64,000 bases of DNA, taken from NCBI RefSeq assembly GCF_964019385.1, contig NC_088644.1:23934866-23998865 (forward strand), given 5' to 3'. Shown one piece after another: positions 45,921 through 59,802 of the stretch. Origin of the DNA: Sycon ciliatum (taxonomy: Eukaryota; Porifera; Calcarea; Leucosolenida; Sycettidae). The position numbers were made by a program, and so were the translations under genes. Each line of letters opens with the position of its first letter. Position 1 is the first letter of the stretch. The notes under the pieces were generated by a model. That model was not told where the DNA came from. It saw only the letters and a program-made list of their open reading frames with translations, and made no database searches.

Positions 45921-48900
45921 GTATGTAGGTGTTGTTCAGTGCAAATCTTGTCCTGATCTTGCTCTGCTCATTCTGCTTCAACTAACGTACATTGTACTGG
46001 TGTGCAGCAGCAGGTCGGTGTAACGACGTGTATCTCACTGCTAGCATTCTCCTAAACAGAAACACCCTATCAGACACTGGACGGATTGATGGAGAGGGTA
46101 GTGGTGTTTTTCCTTCACCCCCCTCCTCTTCCAATGTTCATCTAGTAATAGTACCTTTAGTCTTTAGGTTTTGTCAATCAGCTGGTTTGGTGCTCGGGGT
46201 TGTCAACTCGTTTTCGTCTGTGACAGTGTACGACTCGTATGTACATGTATGCCGTGGCGGGTATGCAAGAATAGTTTAGACGCTTGTTTGCGCGCGATGA
46301 TAAACGTCTGGCGCACCGTCCGCCCACAATGTGTGCACTCACACTGGGCGCGTGATGATGAAGATCATCGTCTGGAAATCGCCCCTTTTGTGGCAGTCTT
46401 CTGCAACTTTCTTTGCATACGTAGATCTACGTCCGTGAGCGACGGAGCAGCGCTTGACCTGATGATCGGTCACGGCCGAGGCTTGTTTTGCCAGCTGTTG
46501 CTCGCCCATATCTATCGTCGATCTCATCTGACGAACAGCCCCGACTTCTGTTTGATTCGTCTGCGATATGGGCAGGTGTTAAATCGATCGGGTTGAAAGC
46601 GGTCCGATCTATTGGTTGAACTAACTTGGACACACGGTGCTGTAGGGAAGGCGTCCCCAATGCCCAGTAGGCAGTAGGCGGCTAGGCCCATGCCCAGGCC
46701 ATGGACATCAGTCCTTCCTGGCGTCCTGCATGTCGCCGACACCTACATTGTACATGTGCATTACAGCTTCTCGACGTCAACATAATAATTTTACCACGGT
46801 GTAGTACAGAGTGATCATGGTGATGTACCGCGCGGTCCATGCCGTGGCGTACTGAACTGCACTGCAGACTATCATTTTTGATGAGGACAGCTATCATGTG
46901 ACCGTATTATAAGGCAGTATTGCCTATGGTCCCTATGAAAAACATTATGAGCTGTGAGGCTATGGTCATAATGTTTGAGTGATCTGGTGAGAGGCATCAC
47001 AGTCAGTCCATGTACATGTACATGGACTGACTGTGCACTTCCAATACTAGTACACTGTACAGTATGCATGGTGATATGACGAGGCCTCGAGGATTGGGAG
47101 CTTGAGATCAAACCTAACCTACATGATTGTATCTACATGTAAGCTGTCATGATGACCAGGCACTTCCCGTAGAAAAACTCTCAAACTCAAAGAACTTGAA
47201 AAAGGCGTTTCATCCTCTACAATGTAGGGGATGAAACGCCTTTTTCAAGTTCTTTTTTGTAGCTTTCCTGGTTCTACAGTGCTTGTACTTCGAAGTAATA
47301 TTATTGACTTTTCCCATTTGTGTCTTTCCCTCAAACTAGTCAATATTTTAATATAATCTTTATTTCAGGATTACCCAAAGGCTGACGCCTATCCTACCTC
47401 TGTATATACAATAAACATTGGAGTTGGGAAAAGGGAAAATGTGCAAAATGAGTTCGGAAAAGGATAGATGCTGTACAAAAGATACAGTGAAAGGACAATT
47501 ACAAGCACTTGAAGCAGTGTAAATCAATGATTTTAGTTCTAGTACGAGTACAATCAGTCATGTACTTCTACTGTACACTGCATGCAGGGAGTCACGACTC
47601 CCTGCATGCATGCAGTGCACTGTTGATCAGATTTTACCTTTTACATCGTCCACGTGACACGTGTCACATTCTTAGGTGCGTGACGGTGTGACGGTGTCTG
47701 CCGTGGGAAGAAAGTCGGCAAAAATGAAATGTGCAGACCGAAGCATGTCAGCCCACTCTTTCAGTAGTTTAATATTTGGTTTCTCTGCCCATGTGGAGGC
47801 CAATGGGTCACAAGATGGTCAGGAAATACTTCCGAAGCAATGCTGGGCTGGTTTTACATGGTTTATGATTGAATCGCAACAATCCTTCTTACCATTGTAT
47901 AAACGTTCACTGAAATAAAGCACAATGTTTAAAAAAATGTCCCCAGACGATGGGTGAAGCTCAAGTAACGGCGGTGAAGTCCCGTAATTGCAGCACTTGT
48001 GGTGCCTGTGTGTCTGAAATCGAACTGACTGACTGCCTTGGTCGGAAGTCAGCAGGAGCACCTATCTGACGGTCTTGTACTTGGGAGTGCCGAAGCGTTC
48101 GATGTCCCAATGCTAGCTAGCGCCCCCATGCCGTGGACAGGCCGCTGCCGGCTCATTCTGCCCTCGGTGGTGGTCAGTGGTCATAGAGCCACACCGTCAT
48201 AAAGTGAGTGAGTGAGTAGTAATTGGTCATGGCCGAGAAGCAGAGGATTGCCACGTTTGGACGATCTAGTACATGCGCCAGTAGCCTCTACTCGTAGTCC
48301 ATCTACTCGGTAGATCTGCTCTAGCGCTCAGCCAGTCTTCATGGTCTTGGGATCATGGATTCATGGTGATGGAATACCATGAATACGGGTACATGATTGT
48401 ACTTCCATTCCCCTACTCCGTGGACTGACTTTTTTTACTGTTGGCTGAGCCTAGCCGGACTCTGAGCCTGAGTCTGAGACAGTGACTCTGTGAGAGGAAG
48501 TGAGGGCCTACTGCATGTCTATGACCATGATGATGATTGTAGTGTCCCTCGCTCTAGCAACACCATGCATGAACCATGACTGACTCATGACTGTGAGTGT
48601 GAACACCACGACCGCTGGGCCACAGCAGTGACAGCACTACAAGTCTACATCCACGTGTGTACGCCTGCATACCTCCCCACACCTGGCCTGAGCTACTGTC
48701 GTAGATCTACTGAGTTCGTTACCAGAGTATGACTCGAAAATAATGTAACGAGAATGGTTGGTTAGTCGATGTAGAAAGTTAGTTATCAATACTGCTGTTT
48801 TAGTCATGATAGCTTCAACTGCTTGCATAGCGGGTTGCGTAGGTGAGAGGTGATGTTCGCAGCTCAGGTCAGGTTGTTCAGAACTTGTTCAGAGTCGGCT

Positions 48901-51900
48901 ACTTCACATCGAGGCGTCGCCTGGTCTTGACTTGTCCTAGCCCGGCCAAATCTTTTTCACTGCTTCGGTAGCTGCAACCAATGCTGCAATCTTCAGTACA
49001 TTTCCAACCCAATTTCGCTCTGCTAGCACCGACCCGTGAGCATGGTGAGTGCCAGTGGCGGAAACAGAAATCTGAGGAAACGTCCCGCTGGACCATCGCA
49101 AGTCATCGGCAGTCGATTTTCATATCCGCTAGTTTCGCCTACACGGAGCAGATGCACTGATCCGACGGTACATCTCTATCTACGCTGTAGTCTGGTAGTA
49201 GTGTGACCGGGCAGTGGTGACAGATCAGTGCCCAATGACTGCGTGGTAAAATAACTCATCACCTGCGAATATCAGAATATGGCACATGCACAGCTCTTTA
49301 TCACGCTCATGTGACCACTGTGAGTGGTGCGTACTATGACAGGACTCGACTTGACCCTCGTCCCTCGATGGTCGTCACAACCTCCAGCCAGCTCCCACTT
49401 TTACTACTATACAGTCAGTTCTGGATAGGGCTAGCACTTACGCAAGTAATAGTTACGGGAGCTCCGCACCTGAATATTCTTTCCATCTCCGAAAAAGAGA
49501 GCGGAACGGACAGATAAGCTCCTTGCTTTCTGCTCTAGGTGGTCTTTGTACGAGGTTTCTAGGAGAGCCTGCTAGCGCCTCGATTCGGCTGCTTGGCGCT
49601 TGGTGCCTGAAAATAGCTTCAAGGTGCTAAAAGTAAAGGCTCGTTGCTGCTGTGTTCATGGTGTTGGACAAGGGGAATCTGGGCAGAGGAGTGTGATCCC
49701 TCAGCTGACAGAAGTGTTACACCTTGTGATCATCTGATCAAGTACCCAGTTAGTGCGTGTTGCTGTCGAGCGCGCACTGCGGTGTGCATATGCGTCCCTG
49801 ATTCTGCCCTGACTACTGCGGCCTGGTCAAGACTCAAGGCCAAGGGGAGAGACGTGTGTACGTGTAGTGGCTGTCATTGTGGGTTGTACTTTGTAGTACT
49901 GTGCTCCCTGGCGTGATGGTGGTGTGACCCTGTGTTACGGCTACAAGACCAAAAAAACCACGGGCGGAAGGTGTGAGACGCGAGCTGTGACTGGACTGTG
50001 TGTGGAACATAACGATCTACACGACCTGAACACGCTCACTACGCCTCTACGGCTGGAGTTGCACTGAGTTTGTTCGTGCAGAGTATGTCCACAGAGTCCA
50101 TGGTCAGGTCTCCAGATAGCAGTGGCAGCTCCAGGCCAGCTGGTGGAGGTCTGCGGAGGAGCAATGGCATGCCTCGATGGGAGAACGAAGCGCGTCATCT
50201 GCTCTTCCAGAAAGGTTTGTGTTCGCACCGTGCATCACCTCTAGACTCTAGTTTTACGTTGTCGATCGTCGACGCTGGTGTTGTTGTTTTGTAAGGAAAT
50301 AGATTTAGAACCACCGAGATAGCTCAGAACGAAAATGGAAACGAAAATCGAAAAGTACGTGTACGGAAGAATGCCCCAAAGTCGTGTATGTGTGACCCTC
50401 GATTCCTGGTGTCATCATCGATAGCTAGCGCTTTCTGTATGTTTGGTGCATAGCTATGTATACACTCTATTGTTGTATATGGGTGCATGCATGTAACATT
50501 TACCTGGCCTTCCCTAGCCCTGGACCATGGCATGGACGTGGATATAATCCACTTCGATAATTATTATCGATAAACTCACCGTTGGGAATGTTTCAAGCCC
50601 ATTTTATTGCCCCTTGGCTATGACTATGTTGGCCAAGCAGCAAATGACTATCAGTATGTAACCAGCGTCGTTTGAGATGACACCTTTTCTAAACAGCGAA
50701 TAATCCCTCGTGCAAGAATGGCCTCGTACGATAAGCTACACTGACTGTATGTGTCACAGTTCGGCTATGGCTTGCTTCTCGCCAGTCATCACACATCAGG
50801 TCATTGCTGATGTGATTTGGAAGTCTACTAATGATGTCCCTATGACTGTGTGCCACAGTGTGGTCAGCAGCATGCATGGATCTAGTCTACGAGCCCGGAG
50901 GAAACTGCACTGCAGATGAGGCTTGTCACCTGTTACTGTACCGTGTACGGTGCTCACGGGTCGTGCGACGTAACACTTGGAATCAACGACTGATACTAGT
51001 GATAGCGATCAGCGTTTGCTATGTTTGTGTAACATATACTGTAGTAGTAGTGTAGGTGATCTCAGCCCTACTAGTACTAGGTCGTGCCATTACTGCATTA
51101 GTGAATACCTAGTCAGCTTAGACTTGCGTCAATGGATTGTACTACATTGTAGGTGTGATTGGCTGAGCATGCATGTGCACTGTCAAGCACATGCCCGCAT
51201 TTTGGACATTCAGTGAATCTTCGATATTGGTCTGAAGTCGATTGTGGGCATGGGGGAGGCAAGCCTAGCTTCCCAATCTCAGTTTTTTGGGGTTTTCTTC
51301 TGTGCTGACATAACTTTGATATGCCACCACAGCAGCAAACCAGTTACCTGGTATGATTGCACTGCCAGGCTGTGTAGCCTTAGCCGTAGACACTGCTTAG
51401 TAGTGCATGCGATTGCTGCAGTTATCAGTATCACATCATGTATCAAAGGAAAGATTAAGGATAGTTCAGTGCGGTTCAGCTGTTGGCTCTTGTATCATGG
51501 CATTATGCCTTCATGGCTTGTAGCAAAGACATTGTGTGTGTAGTTTAGGTTCAATGATTACAGTTTGTAATGGGTAACGTTATTATTACTATTGTACGTA
51601 TTGGCTTTGTTCTGTAAACTGATGACAACCAAATCAAGTTCTACACATGTCGTTGCACAGTCTATGCATTGCTGCTAGCTCTGGTGTGCCGTAGCCCCAG
51701 GTATTCCAGTTTCAAGTGTGAGATGAACAAGGTACTGGATGGTGTAGTGTTAGTACTGACCGAGATCAGCGTGATGGATTGCGACCTGAAACTGTAATGA
51801 AATCTACAGAGGCCAAGGCACACGACTAACTACACACTAGTCAATACGGAGAGGTACACAGAGTCACACACGGCTAGAGTCACACGGAGAGGTACACAGA

Positions 51901-52378
51901 GTCACACGGCTGCAATCACCATAGGTGGAGGTCGGCTGGTGTAGCCACTAGCAGTAGCATCTAACAATATGAAGCCAGTCTGTAGCACTAGGGCCTTGTC
52001 ACTACAAGTCAGCTACTACTAGGAGTTGTTATCAGTAGTTAGCCAAACAGCACCTTGCGTGCATTGTTACTGATATTACACTACATGACTACCTTCCTGA
52101 GATGCAGAACTATGATGACTAGTGCTGTGCGGAGACTTGTCTTGGGACAGCTAGAGATTAAGCACATCTGATGGTTCCGTGACAGAAGCTCTGCTCTCTG
52201 TGTAGCTAGACATAGAGCATCACCGATATTCCCTGCATTGCCTGTAGGGAATATCTCGGCACTGAATCCTCTTGGGCGCTGCCAAATTTAACATTCATTT
52301 GAATGTGTAGCACAATAAATCAGTAATTAGGTGTCATAAGGTCCAATATCATGTGTGAGTTGAAATGGTAGCATCCAT

Positions 52379-52433
<55 letters not shown>

Positions 52434-55416
52434 CCACCCGTCTAGCATTCACTTGTGCACTTGGAATTGCCCCTTGCCCTAGATGATGTCTACTGATATT
52501 CCATACAGTACAGCCTCTGCAAATCACTTTAAAAGTTCAGAGACATTCAGTTCTGCAGCCCTGTTAGAGTGCGATTCTATATGCAGCGCACAACATCTAC
52601 GAGATGATGCGTACAACATCTGCCTCATCTTATCATTTTCTGTGTTGCTGTGTACATGTGTGTATGTGTGTATGTGTGTATGTATGTGTGTATGTGTGTA
52701 TGTCTGTATGCATATGCGGTGGTTGTACTTCCTTTTGCACTGTAGCCCCAAGGATAGCCTCGCTTTCTCAACAACTATCAACAGGAAGCGGTCTCGGTGA
52801 AGCCACCACAGCTCCGAAGAATTTGGCACGGCACCATTCCGCAAATGAGCACGACTTGCTGAGCGGAACAACGAGTTTCAAGCACACCCAGTATTCGGTG
52901 AATCGGTCGCGGAGAAATGGGTTAGTTGAAGCGAGAACAGTAGGACATCCAATGGGCTTATAGTGCTGTCTCCCTGCACTGTATTCAGCATAGCTTATAG
53001 TGCTGTCTCCCTGCACTGTATTCAGCATAGCTTATAGTGCTGTCTCCCTGCACTGTATTCAGCATAGCTTATAGTGCTGTCTCCCTGCACTGTATTCAGC
53101 ATAGCTTATAGTGCTGTCTCCCTGCACTGTATTCAGCATAGCCGACAAACATATTTAAAAAATACTCACAATGCACTCTGGTGTCCAAGGTTAGTATACT
53201 GGTTTACATACAGACTGATACTGAGATTAGTGAGATGACAAGGAGATGACAAGGAGAGGTAGCCGTGAGTACAAGTACCACTTGAACTCTCTGATGCTTT
53301 TAAAACAATCAAGTTCAAGGTAGATACATGTCACACAATGCCCGCCTTCTACCGAGCAACATACCTGTTCAAGCTGGTGTCTGTTGCATTCAGCAGTGCA
53401 TGCGTATATATTTAGCCTTTGCACGTCTATTTTTGTGACTAAATTCGCCCCTTGTATTGATCTTTGACAGGTGGTGGGATCGATATGATCTGCAATATTC
53501 CAATTAACCATCAATTGCTCTGCTGGAAACGACCCCAAACAGACTCCTGCTTCATTTTCGATATCTGTTGTGTTTGTGTGATCGTAAGCACAGTTTAATG
53601 CTGTAGATACTAGCAGGCTGTAAGTTTTGCTTTTTCTCCTATATGTTGTTTTTCTGCAGACTGAACTCACCGGTCACCACGTCTGACCATGATGGTAGAA
53701 AGGCAGGTGAGTAGGTTCTCTGTAATCAATACTGGTTGGAAAGAGTGCAGCAATGCACGAAGCCCTGGCCACCATTGACATCACTACTGGTCACAGTTGT
53801 GTGGGCTTGTGCAAACACAGCCTCTTGGCGGCAAACCATGAACTTTGGAAAGAAATGTAGTAGCTGGCCCATCAAATAATGCTACTCCCACAGAAACAAG
53901 CGATTATTGTGAGCACATTCTCTTCCCGTGTAGGTTGCATCAAGACAAGTAAACTCATACCTGTGATCACACGGGCATCAGGCTAATGTCGCAACTTTGC
54001 CTTCCAGGTACTTCATATGGCAAGTCGCACGGAAGTTGTCTCCAGGAGAATGACTTAAACCGGAGGGGAGAATGCCTCCAGGATGGCCTGGAGAAATGTT
54101 TCGTTTTGTAACACTTAGTACTACAGTGTAGTAACGCTATCCTGTGTAGTGCAGTGCAACCACAGCACTTCCCGGCAGCGGCAGTGGCAGTGGCTATTTT
54201 GGCTATTTTGCTCAATAACACCCTGACAAGGATATAATGTTGTAGCTGAATTAGCTAATCCTGCACCAGAGGAAGTGGCATGAATTACATTGCAATTAGA
54301 ATTATCCGTTGATGTCACTCATAGCAATAGGTCATGTACATCCTGATCGACTTTCCTGAACGGCTGATGTAAAACTGTGATATCGATCAGTTTCCTCGGA
54401 GACAAAAATGCAATAGCACTGAGAAAATGGACGCACTTCTGGCTTTTCAACATCATCTTGAAAGTGTTCACTAGTATACTTGAAGAACCTGAAGTGTGTC
54501 CTTTTGGTGTGCAAGAATGGACTCGGATGGAGAGCCAAAAATAAATTTATAGAAAAGAAAAAAGGACCAAGTTGTTAGTTGTAGAACATCAGTACCGTTG
54601 GTCAGTGTCGTGCAATGTTATCGCATGAACTGATTGTTTAGTGACTGGTGGTGTTAGTGGACATTATAGGGTAGCTTGTAGTTCCTTGGTCCTTTTTATT
54701 TTCTATAAATGTGTCCTTTTTCTCAATGTCACTGTGATATTGATAATGCTGCTTTCACATTGAATGTGTGACGTGCAGCAGCGGCAGCAACAGCATCCAC
54801 CACCATGCCAGCTACAAAGAAGCACCAGATATCCTATGTTGAGCTGGTGCGGCAGAAAGGAGAGGCGCTCGGTATCATCATATCTGGTCAGTACTATAGT
54901 ATTTTGATACGGAAGTCACTTTCAAGTTCTATCATCCACCCCCTCTCGAAATTTGTAGTCCCTCGTCAGGATTCGCGGCCGGCCAGTTTTAGAGCTGAAC
55001 GAATGCTGTTTCAAGCCGAGGAAGATCCGGGGCCGAGTTTGCTCCCGCAAAGTGTCTCTTGACATAGGAAATGTGCCTTACTGTGTGTAAAGGATTTCAA
55101 ATATGGACTAGATGTACATGTCTTGTTTGGCTATTTCTCCCAAAGTCCTGCACAGTTTGAGCAGGGTGGTATGGACCAGGTAAGGTTAGTCATTGTAGCA
55201 TGTTCCAGTACTGATCAGCTATGCAATAGTCTAATGAGTAGATACAAGTATTCTGCTGCTACATGTATGTGGTCAAGGAACAACCAGACATCATGTTGCT
55301 GTTGTATACTTACCATATGCAGGTGGGTCTGATCGCAATCAACCTGTCACCATCACACATCTGAAGGGGGGAAGCATCGCCAAAAGGTAAATTGCAAGCA
55401 TGCGCGTGAGCGTGCG

Positions 55417-55461
<45 letters not shown>

Positions 55462-58400
55462 GCGTGCCGTGTGTACGTGGTATTGGTGCATGCGCGTGTT
55501 GCTGTGGTGTGAAAAACAGTCTTCGTCTTGAGTTCGTCATGTCGAGTTGTGTTTCCGTCATCTTGTCACAAACAATATAGTCTTTCAAATGTAGTTATCG
55601 TCGTCCATTGTACAAGTGTGGAGATGGCACGGGGCTGGGAGCAGGTGAGGAAAGTCAAATACAACTCTTGCACTGGTGTTCCCGGTTGTTTTAGGAATTT
55701 TCAATAGGATCGGCACGAAAATGGCTGATTATTTTGTGCTGGCTTTGTGCGTTTAGGAGCGAGGCACTGGAGGTTGGAGATCAGATTTTGGCGGTGAATG
55801 GAACTGGTACGAAGCACTTACGGCATCAGGATATCGTAGGACTGTTGCTTCATGCTGGCGCTCTGGTCAGCCTTGAGATAGAATACGAAACTTCGCCTGA
55901 TGGTAAGAAGAATTTTTGAATCACATCGGCACTCTATATTGATAGCTGCACACTATCGTATCAGCTGTTGTTTCCAAAGCGTCTTCGCTTGTGTACATGT
56001 AGGTACCGCATGCAATGCAGGTTTTGCCTATTATCGGATACTAGTGCGGACACTAAGACATCCAGTTACTGTGTGCTTATCTGATACAGATCCATCAAAT
56101 GAGAACAACCTGAGGAAGAAGACAGTATCAGTAACACTGAAGCGTGAAGGAGATGGATTTGGATTCAAGCTAAGAGGCAAGTGGCAAGCAAGCATGACGG
56201 TACCTGAGACTTGCAATACTGCTCCTTGTTATTGTACTTGCTGAGCGTCTTTGGAAGGCTGCCAATGATAACGCGCAGCAGCTATGGTCTCTGCCAAATG
56301 CAGAGTCGGCCGATTTGTGGCCAGCCGCTTTTACGACATCATGGCACAGGACATGAATGAAACACATAGCCGTATTTCTACATCAATACGATACTCGAAG
56401 AGGAACTCCGATACATGTAGATTTGACGCATGTTGCACCTAGGTTTGTAGAAAACTATTTTAGGATGCATTCACCCACTCTCACAGCACTAGTCTCACCG
56501 CTACTGAACTAACCTAACTTCTTGCATTCCTCTGCTCCGTGTGATGTAGGCGGTGAGGAGGAGGGACGAGGTCGGCTTCTGACGTTTGCCCATGTGCAGC
56601 CAGGTTCGGATGGATATGGGTACGTATAGGGAGTGTGGTGGGATATTGGCACCTCCTGCTCAACGTCCTGAACGGGTGAACAGTATTGGGCCAATACATA
56701 TGTGGACAGCTTGCAGAAGTTGCTGTTGTTTGTGATTCTGCTAAGGTGCGAGAGACGTTCTTGATAATCACTAGCAATAGGTTGAGTTGAACTCGGATAA
56801 CTAGGTCGCTGAACGTCTCAGTAGCCTGTCAGTTTTGTGCCCTATTTGTGCTCTCTTCTCTCAGCCCTGGTATAGCACGCACTGACCGCTTATTATCTTG
56901 CTACATTCGTGGATAATTGCTTCATATCTCGTTTCCATGTGTTTTCTTCTTCTATTTTATGATAGGTTAAGTCTAATAGTATGGCTGTCACGTCTATTAC
57001 TTAGTAATGATGCATAACATGTGAGAATTAAGGAATATTTGACATTATTTAATTGAATCATTAAATAGAAATGCATCATCACATGGGTCATGGTCATTCT
57101 TCATAACTTACAGACACACTTCTATAGCATGGAGTAAGTATCATCTTAGCGTCGTGACTGTACTGATTATGCGATTGTTCTCCCATGTTGCCCGTTAGGC
57201 AAGGATTGATCAAGATCGGTGACCGGCTGCTGACCATCAATTACATCGACGTTACTCGGTACAGTGTGAGTGCGGCCATGGCTCTACTGAAGAAGTGCAA
57301 GTCGGAGGTCACCCTTGATGTACAGTATGATGTCACCATACAGGGTATGTGTATCATAGAAGAGTACACGTATTGATCTTGTTGGAGTTTGGACTGTCTG
57401 CCTGGTATGCTGTGATGTCGAGATACCATTGTGAACGCCAATGGTTTGCGTGTCAAGCATGGCTCCCCAAACTGGCCGCTTTAGGCTGCTTGGGATGTAC
57501 TGAAAGGTGCGGGTATGCCTCTGTTTGCAATGTGCGGCTCTACCCCGAAGGATAAATACGTTAGCTATGCAGGGTTTTAGCCAGGAAAATATATTTAGGC
57601 GGGAAAGGGAAACAAACAGTTCACCCATTTTTCCATGTTCCAATACTACCTTGTCACAAACGAATGCAACGCCAGGTGCACAGAGCACCCAGAACGATCA
57701 ATTTGTGGCCACACTTTCCCTGTGTGAACTCAAAAACACGAAAAATCGAAAATGAGTATGGTGGTGCGCTATCAGAAATGGGGGGGGGGGGAGGTTTTTG
57801 CCAGAACCCTGCTATACTATGTTTTAAACTATTACCCAGGAGCAAGCTGGGATGAGCTGCACTCCATGGAGAATTTACGACTCACTGCCTTTGTTTCTCT
57901 TTGTGTAGATGGCATCCAGGGCAGTAATCCGCTGGTCGTGGAACTGACAAAGTCCACTGGAGTTAGCCTGGGCATCACACTCAGTGGTAAGTGTATGAAC
58001 TGCTAAGATTAAACCACCAGTCAGTGCTGGTTATAGGATGCAATGTGCCGGGTGTGTGCAACTATTCAGTGCATGTACCAGGTCTTATAATATCTACGGT
58101 TATGACTTCAGAAGCAAGCACTGCTGGTACCACAGTGTGTGCACTGGCTAGGTTGGAATGGTATCTGGGGGTTGATTTGCCAGCTTGACGTACATGAAGA
58201 TATTCTCAGCAAGTGTTTGTATTCCGTTGTTTGTGACAGGGAGTCATCTGTCTGGAGATCCTATCTTCATATCACATGTGAGGGATGGTGGCATAGCTGA
58301 TAGGTAAGATCAAGGTGACTCTATAGGGCCTGAAGTCTCTATAGGGTGTATAGTCTCTATAGGATCTATAGTCTGTAGTCTATCGGCTCTGTAAAATCTA

Positions 58401-59750
58401 GATAGGGTCTAGGCTGTTATGCATTATAAAGGATCTGTAGAGTCTATAGGGTCTATAGTCTCTATAAAGGGTCTATAGTCTATAGAGGGTCTATACTCTC
58501 TAATCTATATAGGGCCTATAGTCTGTACAGGGTCAATAGTCTATAGAGAGTCTATACTCTGTACAGGGTCTATAGTCTGTACAGGGTCTATAGTCTATAT
58601 AAGGTGTATAGTCTGTATCGGGTTTGTAGCCTATATAATTATGGTCTATAGTTTGTATAGGGTCTACAATCTGTACATGGCTGTAGGTAGTGGCGAACTA
58701 GTATTTCCTCACAAACAAGCTGGTGTATTTGATGAAGGGCCTAACAGATATTTTTGCTAGCCGCTCTCCATGGGTTGCAGCATGGATGTGTAGTGTGGTT
58801 TCTGATGGCTGTGAATCTAATCCCATCGGTCATCATGTGTTCATGTTACCTGTCTATCTTAATGCAATGCCATGTATCACTTGGTTTGTATGGGAGACTA
58901 TCTGGTTGAGCCCACTATCGCAACTTGGGACAACGGTCTAAGAGGCTAAGACGTTGTTCTGCCCTGCCGGCCTTTCAATGATCTACACAGATGTGGAGCG
59001 CTACATGCGGGCGATCGTCTTCTAGCTATCAACGGCCGCTCACTGGAGTCATGCTCACTGCCGGATGCTGTTCAGCTATTGCTCCAGTCTGGCAACACGG
59101 TCAGGCTAGAGGTCATACCGGGCAGCCAGGAGAATCTCAAGGCCATGGAAGAAGCGCTGGCGTCGGGTGGAATGAAGACTGCAGAGGAGCCGCTTCCACC
59201 TCCACCACTCGACCTGCTAGTGGATGACCGTAAGAGTATATAGATTAGGCCATGCTTGTCTTACTTTCTTCCCCGTCCAGTTAAATCTTTGCTCTTGGTG
59301 ATCAATCCATCACCCCGATAATGTGCAGACCAAACACCCTCACCCCAATAGTGTGCAGACCAAACACCCTCACCCCAATAATGTGCAGACCAAACACCCT
59401 CACCCCAATAATGTGCAGACCAAACACCCTCACTCCAAGGTGACATTGATGTTTATGACTGTATGTATTGTGTGATCTCTCTTCTCTCAGCGATGGAACT
59501 TGCTGGGCTCAATCATCATTCTGGAATGAATGGTGTGGAGGGAACGCCAACTAGCGCCGGATACGGCAGTGGGTTGCTAGGCGATTCCATGGCAACCCCA
59601 ACGGAGCCACTGGCCTACACTCCCGACAGCTCCATGATGAGTATCGCGTCAAGCACACTGCAGCAGCAGCCATTGCAGAACAACCGTGGTCACCATCAGT
59701 CTGTGTCATCGGTCACTACTCCCCGACGGCCATCAAAAGGTATAGAGAGG

Positions 59751-59802
<52 letters not shown>

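Larger units (their letters stand above)
45921..50084. other. large 5' intron of the GRIP-like gene
   Basis: No supported exon. Contains the perfect palindromes at 46998-47035, 47189-47255 and about 47579-47612 and many short TACATG tracts. Short ORFs here have no domain signal. Confidence 0.5.

Noticed and set aside
46171-46596. 141-codon plus-strand ORF in the first GRIP-like intron
   Set aside because: No recognisable domain, no flanking splice consensus in a useful phase; likely chance.
52957-53141. CRISPR array
   Set aside because: The 37-bp repeats are directly contiguous without spacers, and the locus is eukaryotic.
54018-54109. Possible extra GRIP-like exon after an AG at 54017
   Set aside because: It would start in the right phase but runs into a stop without a usable donor; the exon at 54779 follows 53706 in frame.
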